A stretch of 64,000 nt of DNA from Choristoneura fumiferana (Eukaryota; Arthropoda; Insecta; Lepidoptera; Tortricidae). A model generated the notes under the pieces. That model saw only the letters and a program-made list of their open reading frames with translations, did no database searches and was not told the origin of the DNA. This document shows, in pieces, positions 11,000 to 22,001 of this stretch. The stretch covers positions 12,495,561-12,559,560 of the forward strand of contig NC_133496.1 in the NCBI RefSeq assembly GCF_025370935.1, read 5' to 3'. Positions within the stretch are counted from its first letter, which is position 1; the number at the start of each line of letters is the position of its first letter. Both the position numbers and the translations under genes were made by a program.

Positions 11000-12440
11000 T
11001 TTCTCAGTGAAATTATAAATTTAGGTTTCACAAAAAAAATGTTTTGGCCTCTCAGTTCCGTCTAGGTACAAGCTTCTTTTATAGTCTAGACATGTCTTAG
11101 GCAGGGGCTGAGAATAGCCCCTTTTGAAGTAATATTCCATCATCTAAATATTACCTACTTATTTTATTACCAAAGGAAGGGAAAGGAACGGAGAAAGGGT
11201 TCTATAACTCACTGAGCCCAGTCGATCTCGTGGTCATTCAATACCAATCAGGCACATCAATCATTTCGGGCCGACTAGGTTGGAATCTCACTCAAAAACA
11301 GTTTACGTCATGTTAGAAATTTGACCGAGTTTTAGTCGCCTGGACTGCCCCATGACAAAGCACTAGGTGGACATCACTGGACAAAACAAGTGATGATCTT
11401 TATCCAGTGTTGCATTTGATTTTAAAGAAATTATTTGAATTAATTTGATGTAATTTAATTTTAGTTTGAATTAATTTAATTTAATGTAATGTAATTTGAT
11501 TTAGTTTTGATTTATTTCAAATTTAAATTAATTAAGTTATACTTATTGATGTAAAATATGGGTTTCCAAATTCCATTTTTGCTATTTGACCACGGAACCC
11601 TAAAAATAAGATTACTGATAGCTATTGGATCGAGAAAAATACCGAAATAAAACACCTTAATTTTATTGTTTCTTTTTAATTTTTATAGGTGGCCATAGTA
11701 ATAAACACTCAGTAAAAAAGTCCTATTTCATTTCAATGGATAAAATCTACTCGTGAATAGAGATTTTAGACACGTAAACGTACAGAAAGACATAAAAAAA
11801 TATAAGAGTGTTTTTTTTAGCTGGAGATAGAACCACGTAATCTTTTAGTCGTTCAGTACCAATCACGCACATCAATCATTTCGGACCAGCTAGTACAGAG
11901 TCTTGTTGAATTAAAGTTTACTTCACAATACTAATAAAAATAATTATGTAAATAATCAGCTTAAAAGCGCAAATTTAGAAAACTTTAAGTAATTAAGTTT
12001 AACTAAATATGATAAGTCGGACCGATAAGTATTATATTAAATTTTGCACAGAGATCAAACAACCATGCAATATGAGAGAATTTCTGGAACTTCAATTCAA
12101 CTGTCATATTCAGTACTCAATAATTTAAAATATTTACCTATAACCCGCGCAATTTTGACGTCTTTAAGTTTTAACTTAAAATTAATATAAAATTCGGGCT
12201 ATGGTGTCATGCAATGATAAATAATCTTTTTCAGTTTTTTAAGTACTTAAAGTTTAAAATATTTTTGTATGTGAATAAAAAGGAATGGCAAGGCGCTAGT
12301 TATTTCACTGAGTTGTAATGATACTGAGGGGCTGCTAAGCTGTGATGATGAGAGGTTTTCGAGGACGAAACATCGATCTATTTAGCTTGGTCTTAACTAT
12401 GAGAAAAAGCTTGGTATCGAGATTTAGCCTGAGCGAAGCT
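11000..12440. other. noncoding; one short duplicated segment
   Basis: No gene. The segments 11228-11292 and 11848-11906 share CAATCA-GCACATCAATCATTTCGG and neighbouring words and are two fragments of one repeat. The stretch 11410-11530 is a low-complexity TTTAATTTGA-like run. Confidence 0.4.
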
Positions 12441-12454
12441 CGGTCGCCTTAGTA

Positions 12455-12708
12455 TCTTTTTTTTTATTCGACTGGATGGCAAACGAGCAAGTGGCTCTCC
12501 TGATAGTAAGAGATCACCACCGCCCATAAACATCTGCAGCACCAGGGGTATTGCTAATGCGTTGCCAACCTAGATAGAGGCCTAAGATGGGATACCTCAA
12601 GTGCTAGTAATTTCGCAAGCACTGCTGCTTCACGGCAGGATTAGCGAGCAAGATGGTGGTAGCAATCCGGGCGGACCTTGCACAAAGTCCTACCACCTGC
12701 AAAACATC
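12455..12708 (+). repeat. interspersed repeat (TTCGACTGGATGG family), copy 1
   Basis: The same sequence occurs at 24984-25245: TTCGACTGGATGGCAAACGA, then AGAGATCACCACCGCCCATAAA, GCGTTGCCAACCTAGA, GATGGGATACCTC, and a closing GCAATCCGGGCGGACCTTGC. Copy 1 lacks about 40 bp present in copy 2 after TAGTAATTTC. The block starts after a T run. I know this sequence as common in lepidopteran DNA but cannot assign it to a class. Confidence 0.75.
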
Positions 12709-12986
12709 TACTAATAATTAGCAATTAATAAAGCAATTTTTGTGGTAATTAAGTATGCTTTTTAATTTAAAAACAATACATAATTGTTATTAATAAACCC
12801 ATTAAAAAATGTGATATCATAATATTTGCAGCTGGACTCTAGTCTATGTCAGATTGTGACCACTGTTGTGGGGGAGTGTGCGAAGAAATAGGATTAATTA
12901 TCTTATTTCTACGATCATTAAGATCGTACAAAAGACGAGTAATTTATAAGGAAATCGCACAGAGAATCACACTGAGGACGGTTTAG

Positions 12987-13060
12987 ATAAGACGTGCACT
13001 GTTGGACATAGACCTCCAGGTCATCTGTCCATCTCGTTGGTGGACGTCCTACGCTGCGCT
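12987..13060 (-). mobile_element. RTE-like non-LTR 3' fragment
   Basis: On the minus strand it reads GRPTN/RWTDDL-like codons (CGTCCACCAACGAGATGGAC) followed by CTATGTCCAACAGTG. It is an internally deleted scrap of the same family as 9679-9825 and 15770-15949. Confidence 0.55.
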
Positions 13061-13652
13061 TGCCGAGCTACACTCTCCATTCGAGAATTTTTCGCCCCAA
13101 TGAGCTATATGGCCGCAGCTCATTGCCACTTCAACGAGCTAAATCGCTTGGCTATGTCCACAGATATAGATTACACTAGATTACGCAAATGCATCTACTT
13201 CGCGTGTCCGAACCCCGACCAAACGTCGGGGTTGGCCCCATACAAAGACTGACCGCTAACTAACTAATCATAACCGTGACTGACTCGAGCCCCACGGCGC
13301 GGGCGGGCGGCGCATTTGAATCGATTATACGCGGACATCGGGGAATTCACATCGCTAATTCGCTCTTGAGACGTCACAGTAGATATAAAAAGTGACACGG
13401 TTGGTTTTCATACAGATTGAGGTGTTTGCGTTATCTAGTGTAATCATATCTGTGGCTATGTCTGTCTATTTCTGATTTGATCCCATAGAGAACCCCGAGC
13501 AACGTGAAGAACCATGTCTCGGATCCTTATGTCATCACTGGCAACACACAATGATTGAAGACATCATAAATATAAGGCTGAGCGTTAGATACATAAATAA
13601 ATTAGCCGATCTGGTAGTCTAGACTTTTATTGTATTGTATTGTCTCCCATAT

Positions 13653-13870
13653 TCCACTAATATTATAAATGCGAAAGTTTGTAAGTTTGTTTGTTTGTTA
13701 CTTCATCACGTCTAAACTACTGAACCGATTTGGATGAAATTCGGTATACAGATAATTTGAGGCCTGAGGAAGGACATAGGATAGTTTTATTCCGTAAAAT
13801 TACATAGTTCCCGCGAGTAATTATAGCGATAACCGAATTCTACGCGGGCAGAGTCTCGGGTAACGACTAG
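13653..13870 (+). mobile_element. short Helitron-like (Lep1-type) element
   Basis: A 218-bp element beginning TCCACTAATATTATAAATGC and ending in CTAG followed by T. TC at the 5' end and CTAG at the 3' end, with no inverted repeats, is the signature of Helitrons, and the family resembles nonautonomous Lep1 Helitrons of Lepidoptera. Other copies: 39507-39711 (minus), 21327-22509 (minus, split), 60503-60722 and 60960-61179 (in the inverted repeat), and part at 59559-59727. It carries no gene and would need Rep/helicase supplied by a full Helitron. Confidence 0.6.
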
Positions 13871-14229
13871 TTGTGTTATAAAACTCTTTATTGTCAGAAA
13901 CAAAACAAAATTATATTTTTTGTTAAGATTTCAAATTCTACAATTTACCTGCCCCGTAAACGACTCTACAAAATACCTAACTAACTGCCAACTTTCGCTA
14001 CAAGTTTTAAGGCCTCCGCTAGCCAGAGAGACCATTTAGCTCCCAAACACCCAAGTTGGTCCCCGGGGTCTAGGTCTAGCCGCCAACCCCCATCGCTCCA
14101 AACTACGTGACGACAGTTTTAGGCTGAAAATTTGAGAAAATATGCGTGTTTCGCAGTTGTAAGAGTAAATTCTATACCATAGGATTATTCATAAGATTTT
14201 ATTTTAATCTTTTAATTATTATTCGTAGT
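13871..14229. other. noncoding, no repeat recognised
   Basis: No coding potential and no match elsewhere in the window that I could see. Confidence 0.4.
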
Positions 14230-14388
14230 GTACGTAGTGTAGGGCGTCCTGAGGCACGGTGGACGGATGACCTTAAGAGGGTCGCTGGCGGCGGATGGAT
14301 GCGAGGGGCTGAAGACAGTGTTGTGTTGCGCCATGGAAGAGATCTATGTCCAGCAGTGGACTGCTGTAGACTGATGATGATGATGATT
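14230..14388 (+). mobile_element. RTE-like non-LTR 3' end with GAT tail
   Basis: The + strand reads VRSVGRPEARWTDDLKRVAG then GGWMRGAEDS, ending ...CPAVDCCRL before a (GATGAT)n tail at about 14372-14388. GRPxxRWTDDL...WMR is the usual end of lepidopteran RTE-type reverse-transcriptase proteins. It is truncated at its 5' side and carries no catalytic domain. Confidence 0.65.
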
Positions 14389-14703
14389 ACACTTATTCGC
14401 GAATAATTTAGCAACCAATAAATCATTGGACTCCACTGTGGCAGATATTAATGCTGGTGTCTACGTACGAAAATCCAGTAAAACTCCAAATCTTGTAACT
14501 CTCTAACCACATGGACCCTGCTAGAGTGCTCGGACCGCAGCGATCCATCGCGACGGAACCCGCAATTTATTAGGGGTCGGCGTTAAAAATAGCCGCGTGA
14601 CGGCTTGACGCGTCGGGAAGGATTGACTTGTCATCCGATGAGTGTGTTGTGTACAGCGTGGATTAATGTGATGAGGTAAGGTTAAGTTAAAGGTAATGTT
14701 TTA

Positions 14704-14820
14704 GACAATTCACACCAATTGACCTAGTCCCAAAGTAAGCTTAGCAAAGCTTGTGTAATGGGTACTAAGCAACGGATAAATATAATTATATAGATATAGA
14801 TACATACTTAAATACTTTTA
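14704..14820 (-). repeat. SINE body fragment
   Basis: Matches the body (not the tRNA head) of the SINE at 15955-16220: CACCAATTGACCTAGTCCCA, TTAGCAAAGCTTGT, GATATAGATACATACTTAAA. The head is missing, so it is a truncated copy. Confidence 0.7.
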
Positions 14821-15252
14821 CTTTCAGTCGTTACTTGATTTCGTATGGCTTTTCAAACATGACGTTAAAGTGATAAGGTGCAAAAGTGATCACTTTTTAT
14901 GACGTTGACTGTCCCTACTATGTATGTACGGGTCAAATCTTGCAAGTTAAATTTGACGCGCTTCCAGTACGAATTTCGAAAAACTCACGAGGCTAGAGCC
15001 CGGGTTTGAAAGAAAGAAAATATTTTTTTTTCACAACACAAGACAACAATATTAAATATTATTAGTATTTATTAGGTGTAATAAACAACACAAAGGTATG
15101 TGTCATTGCGGTTTGAACCTTTGACCCTTTCGCTTCGGCTTTTTTTTGAGAAATTAATCATTTGGGAGAAATATTTTCGGCGAAAAATTAGACAACCGTT
15201 TGTTTGTTCATTTGTTCGTTTAAAATAATCAACCATGCTTTTTAGCACATTT

Positions 15253-15415
15253 AAACCAGCACTCGCCTGAGAAGAAATTCAATGGTGTGTGTGAAGTACC
15301 CAATCCGCACCGGGCCCGCGTGGGAACTACAGCCCCAGTCCGTTCATTCTGAGAGGAGGCCTGTGCCCAGCAGTGGGATGTGTATAGGCTGGGAGGATGA
15401 TGATGAAGTACCTAC
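15253..15415 (+). repeat. lepidopteran non-LTR 3' end with GATGAT tail
   Basis: AGAAGAAATTCAATGGTGTG, CGGGCCCGCGTGGGAACTAC, AGAGGAGGCCTGTGCCCAGC and a closing GGCTGGGAGGATGATGATGA are words of a common lepidopteran retroelement 3' end. No reading frame is preserved. Confidence 0.5.
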
Positions 15416-15769
15416 AGTGTTTTCTGTAAAACAGCTGCTTCTTATGACATCCCTAAGGTTCCTTAATTTTGCTTATAAGCGCATATTAATCTCGAGAAAC
15501 CATAAAACTGGCTTAATATCTTAAACAGGATTGTCTACTTAAAATACTCGAGAAAATGGCGTCTTTTGCAAGCAATTTAATACGTAATTTAAGTTTGAAA
15601 CAAGGTACACCACGGGGTGCAATTTATGAAAGTGGAAGTAGAATAAAATCGATGTTTCTTTCTTCGTAATTCCACCTATTTTAATCAAAAGCTGAAGGTC
15701 TTGGGTTCGAGCCGGGGTCACACTTCTGAGTTTTTCACAAATTAAAATTACGTTTTAAATTTACCATGA

Positions 15770-15949
15770 CCTTTGCAGTGAAGGAAAACATCGCGAGGAA
15801 ACCTGCACACACCTGCGAAGAAATTAAATGGTGTGTGACCTCCAATTGCTTCGGTTGGCAGCGGCCTGCATCCACCGTGAACCCGCAGCTTTAACCAGTC
15901 ATCCGTCCATCTCGTTGGTGGACGTCCTACGCTGCGCTTGACAATCCGC
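15770..15949 (-). mobile_element. RTE-like non-LTR fragment
   Basis: Minus strand reads RSVGRPPTRWTDDWLKLRVHG and continues through a frameshift into words shared with 9679-9825. Its downstream half carries GCAGGTTTCCTCGCGATGTT, a block often seen next to such elements. Not coding now. Confidence 0.6.
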
Positions 15950-15954
15950 AAGAT

Positions 15955-16220
15955 AAAATAAATAATAAATAGATAAATATCATGGGACACTTCACACTAA
16001 TGACCTAGTCCCAAACTAAGCAAAGCTTGTACTTGGATACTAGGTAACAGATAAACATAATTATTATAGATATAGATACATACTTAAATACATATTAAAC
16101 ACCCAAGACCCGAGAACAAACAATCGTATTATTCATACAAATATCTGCCCCGGCCGGGAATCGAACCCGGAACCTCAAGCTTCGTAATCAGGTTCTCTAA
16201 CCTCTTGGCCATCCAGTCAC
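15955..16220 (-). mobile_element. full-length tRNA-derived SINE
   Basis: On the minus strand the tRNA-like head begins GTGACTGGATGGCCAAGAGG (A-box region) at 16220, has GGTTCGATTCCCGG as B-box, then the body with TTAATATGTATTTAAGTATG, CAAAGCTTTGC-type words, GACCTAGTCCCA-type words (as complement) and GTCCCATGATA, and ends in a TTTA-rich tail at 15955-15980. It is the reference for the split copy at 24484-26583 and the fragment at 14704-14820. It is not a tRNA gene: there is no complete acceptor stem or functional anticodon arm. Confidence 0.75.
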
Positions 16221-16930
16221 AGATATGCAAGATGGATAGAATGCATATTAAAATGAAAAATTTAATAAAATACTACTTACAATAAATAATTGATGTCTAA
16301 TGGTCATCAACGAATTTTGGGACAACGGGTGACACTTTGCCGGCCCGAATAACACCGCCATGGAAATACCGGCCCTGTTTTTTGTGTACACGCCCATAGA
16401 AACTGACAGGAGCTTCCTGTTATTATATCCGGGCCGGGAAGGAGTGTCACCCTGGACAACCACACCCTAAAAATAGATACGTAATGAAAATGGACAAATA
16501 ACCTGATCATTCTTGAATTCCGCTTTCTTTTTCGTCTAAAATGATTTGAAAACAACCTTTGCCAATTATTAAGTTAACGACACCTACGCAATTATTCCCA
16601 GACATCAAAGTCAGGCAAGCATATAAGTACACGTGGTTTTGCTCGTTTGTACAACGTCTGGTCTGGAATTGAAATTCGGTGGTTTAACTAAATTCTCATT
16701 GCAATTCCATAAAATTACATCATTTACGGCGTATGAAGAATACCCGGGCAAATTTCATGTATCTATAGTCAATGGCCGTTATGAATTATGAAATAAATCC
16801 TGACGCATTGCAAAACTATGAAGTTTCTGAATATAAACAATATGAATCATAGACAAAAATGCAATGCTTACTTGTTGCGTGCGACAGAGTAGCAAGTATA
16901 GCATTTTTTTTCAATGCGTGTATATTAACT
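16221..16930. other. noncoding, nothing recognised
   Basis: Open frames at 16248-16463 and 16307-16555 on the minus strand overlap each other in different frames and show no family features. No repeat boundary seen. Confidence 0.4.
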
Positions 16931-16933
16931 TTA

Positions 16934-17488
16934 TGGGCGCTCTATAGTCCGCGGATCACGGCGCGATTTCGCGGAGCGAACTTGCCGCGAATTTAACAAC
17001 GACTCTACACTCGCAATGGTTCGCGGTATTTTCACAGTTATGTTCGCAACGTTAAATGAAATGGACGTTGAAGTAGCTGTTGCTGCGTCCCTTACTTTAT
17101 GCGCGTTAGCGTACTACAACTATGTACATATTAAAAATTGGTTAGGATCCCACAAAATGGGTTCCGCTTGGTAATATTCTAAAAACTGTAACTCCAGCTC
17201 GTTTGTCCATGTTACGCTCATTTTTTTCACCAATTTCACAACGACGGTGCAGGTCCAAACACTCGAACGACTCGAACAATACTGACCGTCGCGGACTGCG
17301 AGTGTGGAGTCATGCACGTTCGCGTCGCGTTCGCGCTTCGCGCTCCCTTTGACGCGGGACAAAAAACCGACCAAAATTGGGGAACAAAGCGCGAAACCGC
17401 GAAGAATATGCGAAACGGCTCTACACTTAGCGTTCGCGCCCCTTCGCAGCCATTGCGCGCGATCCGCGGGCTAAGTGTGGAGCGGGCT
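16934..17488 (+). mobile_element. internally deleted PIF/Harbinger-like element
   Basis: The ends are GC-rich imperfect inverted repeats (GCGCTCTATAG...CCGCGGATC at the left against GCCCGCTCCACACTTAGCCC in the reversed right end), flanked by TTA at 16931-16933 and 17489-17491, the 3-bp target size of PIF/Harbinger elements. Inside, the + strand starts a peptide MFATLNEMDVEVAVAASLTL at about 17041, like Harbinger transposase N-termini, and the minus strand starts MSVTWTNELELQFLEYY...EPILWD from about 17212, like the MADF/Myb-type partner protein. Both stop making sense at about 17143-17150, which looks like the deletion junction. This gives the two starts in convergent order with the rest of both genes gone. 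Confidence 0.55.
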
Positions 17489-17499
17489 TTAATCAGTAA

Positions 17500-18150
17500 C
17501 TTCATAGTTGTGCAATGTGTCAGGAGTGACTTCTTAGCGGCCGGGCACTATGGACCTAGTGGTTAAGTTATCGGTCCTGTGAAATTAGGATAATTTCTTA
17601 CTTTTTCTATGGTAAAGATTGAATGGCAAAGATCGCTCTGACGCGATAAAGCCATCTATTGCATACGTAGAAATTTTTCTCATTGTAATTTACTTCATTG
17701 CATTGTATTGTAGGTATAGTAATAATGTATGTAATAATAAGTATAGGTACACATACGTTAGCTTTTGTAATTTAAGTAGGATTCTTCACAATTGCACTTT
17801 ACTAAAAATGTATAAGGTAATTCCACATACAATATAGGCGTTCAACTACCCACGCAAAGCTAAAGGCAGCGTTTCGAAATGTGGGGGCCAAATCGTTGAT
17901 CTGGGCAAAATTACGCAAATTGGGCAAACCTACGCACCTGCTGTAACGTAAAGTTGTAACAAGTGGGCTTATATTTGCTTGTATGAAGAATTTATTTGTC
18001 AAAATAAAGGTAAATAACTATACCTATGTACAGATCCAAAAATACAGTAAGCAATTATTACTAAAATAATTAATTTAATTTGTTTTGTTGAGAATTTTTA
18101 GGTTACATTTTAAACATAAGGACTTTGGTTTTACATTTCGGTTATGGATG
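17500..18150. other. noncoding, nothing recognised
   Basis: AT-rich, no supported gene. The stretch 18205-18245 carries a worn minus-strand start of the dispersed repeat seen at 10292-10500 (GTCGGGGGTTAATAA). Confidence 0.4.
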
Positions 18151-18670
18151 TTTTTTAGAGTTCCGTATCGGGAAGGAGACAAACCACGGACATACATACA
18201 TTAGTGTCAGTCTTATAGCACCCGTCTTTTTTGTCGGGGGTTAATAAATGAAATGGATTTTGTTAGAGTCGAGACGAATTGTTCTTTAGCGTCAACTACC
18301 CTATTAAATTACCTACAAAACTTCCGCGAACTTGTTTGGCTTAAAAGTCTGTTACCAAGCCATAAACCCAAAAAAAAACTTTCGCGCGTAAACTTGAAAT
18401 TAGGAACAAAATGTTAGAACTCAAAAGAGCAAGATTCCGAAATTCTCAACTCAAAGAGCGCTTTCCATTTTCCAACTGAATCCCAATCCGATTGTCCCTT
18501 TGTGTTATTAAGGAGACAAATTAGATTTCCCTTCCATTCGACTTCGGACAATCAGGAAATAAAGGGGTCGCCACATGGGTGCGTCCGGCGTTCGTTCTGA
18601 CGCCTAGGATTATCGTCTTGTCTTGTACTCAATCCGTTTTAGTGTTTATCAATACTAGATAATATTATTT

Positions 18671-19251
18671 GGCTCAGACCTGAAATATCCGTTTTCCTAA
18701 AAAGTATTTTTCGCAAAATGTCTGCTTTTCAGATGTCAACACGTCTTTCGCATAATGTCAGCTTCTCAAAATGTCAGCTATTTTAAATTGCCTGTCTCAA
18801 GAATGCCAGTTTTTGTATAATGTTCGCTTTTCAGAAAAGTCTTTATTCCCAAAATGTCTCCAATCATGGTCTTCAAATTTCATCTAACGTCATTATTCAT
18901 TAAAGTGGTCTTGAATGCCAGTAATTTTATATTAGTTATAGATATTTATGTTATCAAAAAGTAAGTATGCAGACAATAAAATTAAACCTTTACATTTAGA
19001 ACATTGATTTGAAAATAAAGCCGACATTAGGGAAAACAAACATAAGACTATAAAGCCTATTTAAAAAAGTGAACATAACGGGGAAGCAGAAATTATGGTA
19101 ATGCTAATATTATAGGAATGTAAACATTATGAATAGACGACTTCCTAGCAGTCATTTGAGAAAGTTGACAAAATAGAAGTGCTAACATTGTGAAAAGGCA
19201 GACGTTTTGAGAATTGTACATTTTAGGAAAACATACATTCAGGCCTGAGCC
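18671..19251. mobile_element. hAT-like MITE with 8-bp target duplication
   Basis: The ends are GGCTCAGACCTGAA (18671) and its complement TTCAGGCCTGAGCC (to 19251), one mismatch in 14. The element is flanked by TATTATTT on both sides (18663-18670 and 19252-19259), an exact 8-bp duplication as made by hAT-type transposases. Inward from each end runs a set of loosely repeated words of the type TTTTCNNAAAATGTCNGC, in opposite orientation on the two sides. No transposase is encoded; the 63-codon frame at 19093-19284 runs over the boundary and is not a gene. Confidence 0.8.
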
Positions 19252-19477
19252 TATTATTTCTCTACAATAGTAGAATACCCACAATCCTCTGCTCGAGGAC
19301 CACTAGGTCAAATCATATATTGATATTCATCATTGCAACCATGGTATTTACAAGATGTTCTTAATTCTAGCCAGTACAAACATGGAGCCTACAAAGGCGT
19401 AGCAACATTCATATTTTTTTTAAACAAAAAGCTTCTTTTATACATAAAGCTACAAACACATTCACACATCTTATATG

Positions 19478-20114
19478 TCTGTGGTGTTAAGGAAAAAGGA
19501 GATGAGTCAAAAAAAATTGATAGACTCATCTCCTAATTGCCATGATACATAATAGTGTTTGAACTAATTAATAGTATATTTTTTATCGAGGGACTAAAAT
19601 AAGCCAATATATACCCGAGATGGTTAGCCACCCGAGCGTTCGCGAGGGTCTATTTTATCCGAGAGTTTATATTGATTTTTAGTCTCGAGGTGAAAACTCT
19701 ATTTTTCACTTCGATTGCGAGAAACATCAATTTATTTTAATCGTTTTATGCTTTATTTACGCTCTACAACAATTTTAAAGTTTTCGCGGTAAGTATTTTT
19801 TTCAAACCAGACACAGATAAGTATAAAAAATCACATTGGCGAAATGGTCCATACACAAACTTGAATAAATAGAATGGCGCCTTCTATGCGGAAAAAGCAT
19901 AGAACTAAGACCACGTAGACTAAGAACGTAACATTTTCGTCATGAAAACTAAGCAAGTACTGGCTGTTTGAGTTTATCTAAGTCAATCGAAGTAAATTAT
20001 AAAAAATAATAACTTTTACTCCCGCCTCGTAAGGCTATATTGAACTACTTTTAGAGCATGAGAAGTGAGAATTAGTTTTTTTTGACTCATCTCCTTTTTC
20101 CTTAACACCACAGA
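19478..20114. mobile_element. 637-bp element with 39-bp inverted repeats
   Basis: The segment 19478-19516 (starting TCTGTGGTGTTAAGG) is repeated in reverse complement at 20076-20114 with at most a few mismatches near the inner edge. The interior is noncoding. No target duplication was obvious at either side, so the outer limits may be off or the class may be one without clear duplications. Confidence 0.6.
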
Positions 20115-20624
20115 TTTAATATATCATTAAACATGCAATAAATGTAGACTACCTAAACTACACTACACTAGCAGGTACTCTAGGCTACCACGCACGACTT
20201 AAAAATAAAACAAATATTGAAAATGGCCAATTATCAAGGTACCTTTTCCCGCTTTAACAAAATTAAACAACTTAAGTGGAAATTCTAAAAGTTTTAAAGC
20301 ACTTTTGTATCAGAAAGTGGTTTGTTTTCCCGAGAGCAAAAACTTCTCTTTCGCTCCCGACGACTTTAATGAGAATTGCTCATTAGGGCACAAGAAAACT
20401 AAAAGATACATTTTTCATAAATTAGGTATTTAAAAGTAGCTTTTGCTAGTCAACTTTTTAAAATTCTGTTTTTCATTAAAAGGAACATTTCTAGGACTAC
20501 TTCGCTGTCTGTCTGTATTTAAAGACTCAAGACTTAACTCAAGACCCTTTTCTTCAGAAACGCGTGGAGATATCAAGTTGAAATCAGCGTGGAATAATTA
20601 GGGCTATTATTTTTTGCAATCGTA

Positions 20625-20870
20625 CATAAACACCCTAACAACTAAGAAAGTTGAAAACTCTCGACATTGTCATTTCAAAGTTTGATATCTCAAAAACGGC
20701 TGAACCGATTTTTATCAAACATAGCTAAAAATAACTGCAAGGAAACTCGCTTTCATGCGAATAAAACTGCATCAAAATCGGTCTATCCGCTTGAGATCGA
20801 CGATGACACAGATTGACAGACATTGGCGTCAAACTTATAACACCTCTCTTTTTGCGTCGGGGGTTAAAAA
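20625..20870 (-). repeat. dispersed CCCCGACGCAAAAA repeat, copy 2
   Basis: Minus-strand copy of the family at 10292-10500, complete with the hairpin end (TTATAACACC, TTTTTGCGTCGGGGGTT) at 20838-20867 and the AACGGCTGAACCGATTTT block near 20695. Confidence 0.7.
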
Positions 20871-21532
20871 ATAAGTTTCTGCATTCGCGTGATGAAAATA
20901 TACCTTTTGAAAGCGTACTTTCGTACAAAAAATACGGGAATCGTCTTCTTTCTGGGCATCAGTAATAATGTATTATTAAACTGTCTCGCAACAGAATTTT
21001 GTTTAAATCATGCGCCTACGTCTTTTGGAATTAGGTAAACTGGCAATTTGCCCGCAATCAACGGAATACAGGCGTAATTGTTCTAAAGGTATTTCTTATT
21101 GTTTCAATTTGAAGATGGGCAAAGCAATTTATTTTCATTGTTATAGCCAGATTATTGTGTTTGAACGAGACTGGGTTTAATGATTGTTGAAACAAAAATT
21201 AGGTGTTTGATTTTATCGAAATCAAGGTAATTGTGTTCTAGAGGTTAAGGAGAAATAATAATCGATGCGAAATGATTTGCATACTAACAGTTTTGTTTAT
21301 TTTCACTTAGCATATTATAAACGAAACTAGCTGTTGCCCGTGCTGGCTCCGTCTGCAAAGAATTTGTTTTTCGCCATACCGCGATAACTTTACAACTTTC
21401 CCGAATAAAAATCATCCTATTGTTATGGGTTGCCGAGTAAGAAATAAAAGAAATACAACTATGAACACTAAAGCCGGGGTTATATTAGAGCCACGCCGCG
21501 TGTCGCAACGCTGCCTGACTCAACGGGCTGTG

Positions 21533-21765
21533 CAGTGGCGTAGCTAGGTAACCTAGGGCCCTGGGGCAAATAAAAAAATGGGGCCCACTGCTATCAAAAG
21601 TATCAAAACTGGTAAGGTTTTTTGAAGTAAAATCATTATATATACAAATACTTTAAAAATGCTAAGCAACTTTATCATCAGCTATAAAGCAGAATTTCGA
21701 GGGCCCCCTGAGCTTGAGGGCCCCGGGGCACTGCCCCGCCTAGCCCCTTGGTAGCTACGCCACTG
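21533..21765. mobile_element. nested hAT-type MITE
   Basis: Begins CAGTGGCGTAGCTA and ends TAGCTACGCCACTG, with an exact 8-bp duplication GGGCTGTG at 21525-21532 and 21766-21773. Ends in CAGTGGCG and an 8-bp duplication are typical of hAT elements. 233 bp, noncoding, rich in GGGCCC-type words. Confidence 0.88.
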
Positions 21766-21806
21766 GGGCTGTGATTATACTACAGTGTCGTGTCGCCGCG
21801 CGTGGT

Positions 21807-22001
21807 GTGCCCTTAGTGTAAGTTTTCGGTACAAAATACGTCTCGATCGCGTTCGCGTTAAAATCTCAATTTGTATGGAAACACGAACAGCGCCTCTAGC
21901 GGAACGTTTGCGATGTTCGTCTTTCCATACAAATTGAGATTTTAACGCGAACGCGATGGAGACATATTTTGTAACCGAAAAATTACACTAGGGGTACTGA
22001 T
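21807..22001. mobile_element. second nested MITE, hairpin type
   Basis: Two arms of about 80 bp, reading TAGTGTAAGTTTTCGG...ATCGCGTTCGCGTTAAAATC at the left and its complement at the right (ending TTACACTAGGGG), with a loop of about 50 bp. A few mismatches and one indel between arms. Target duplication not resolved. Confidence 0.65.

Noticed and set aside
13037..13252. 71-codon + strand frame starting MVDVLRCACRATLS
   Set aside because: Its first part is the antisense of an RTE-like fragment, and the rest has no family features.
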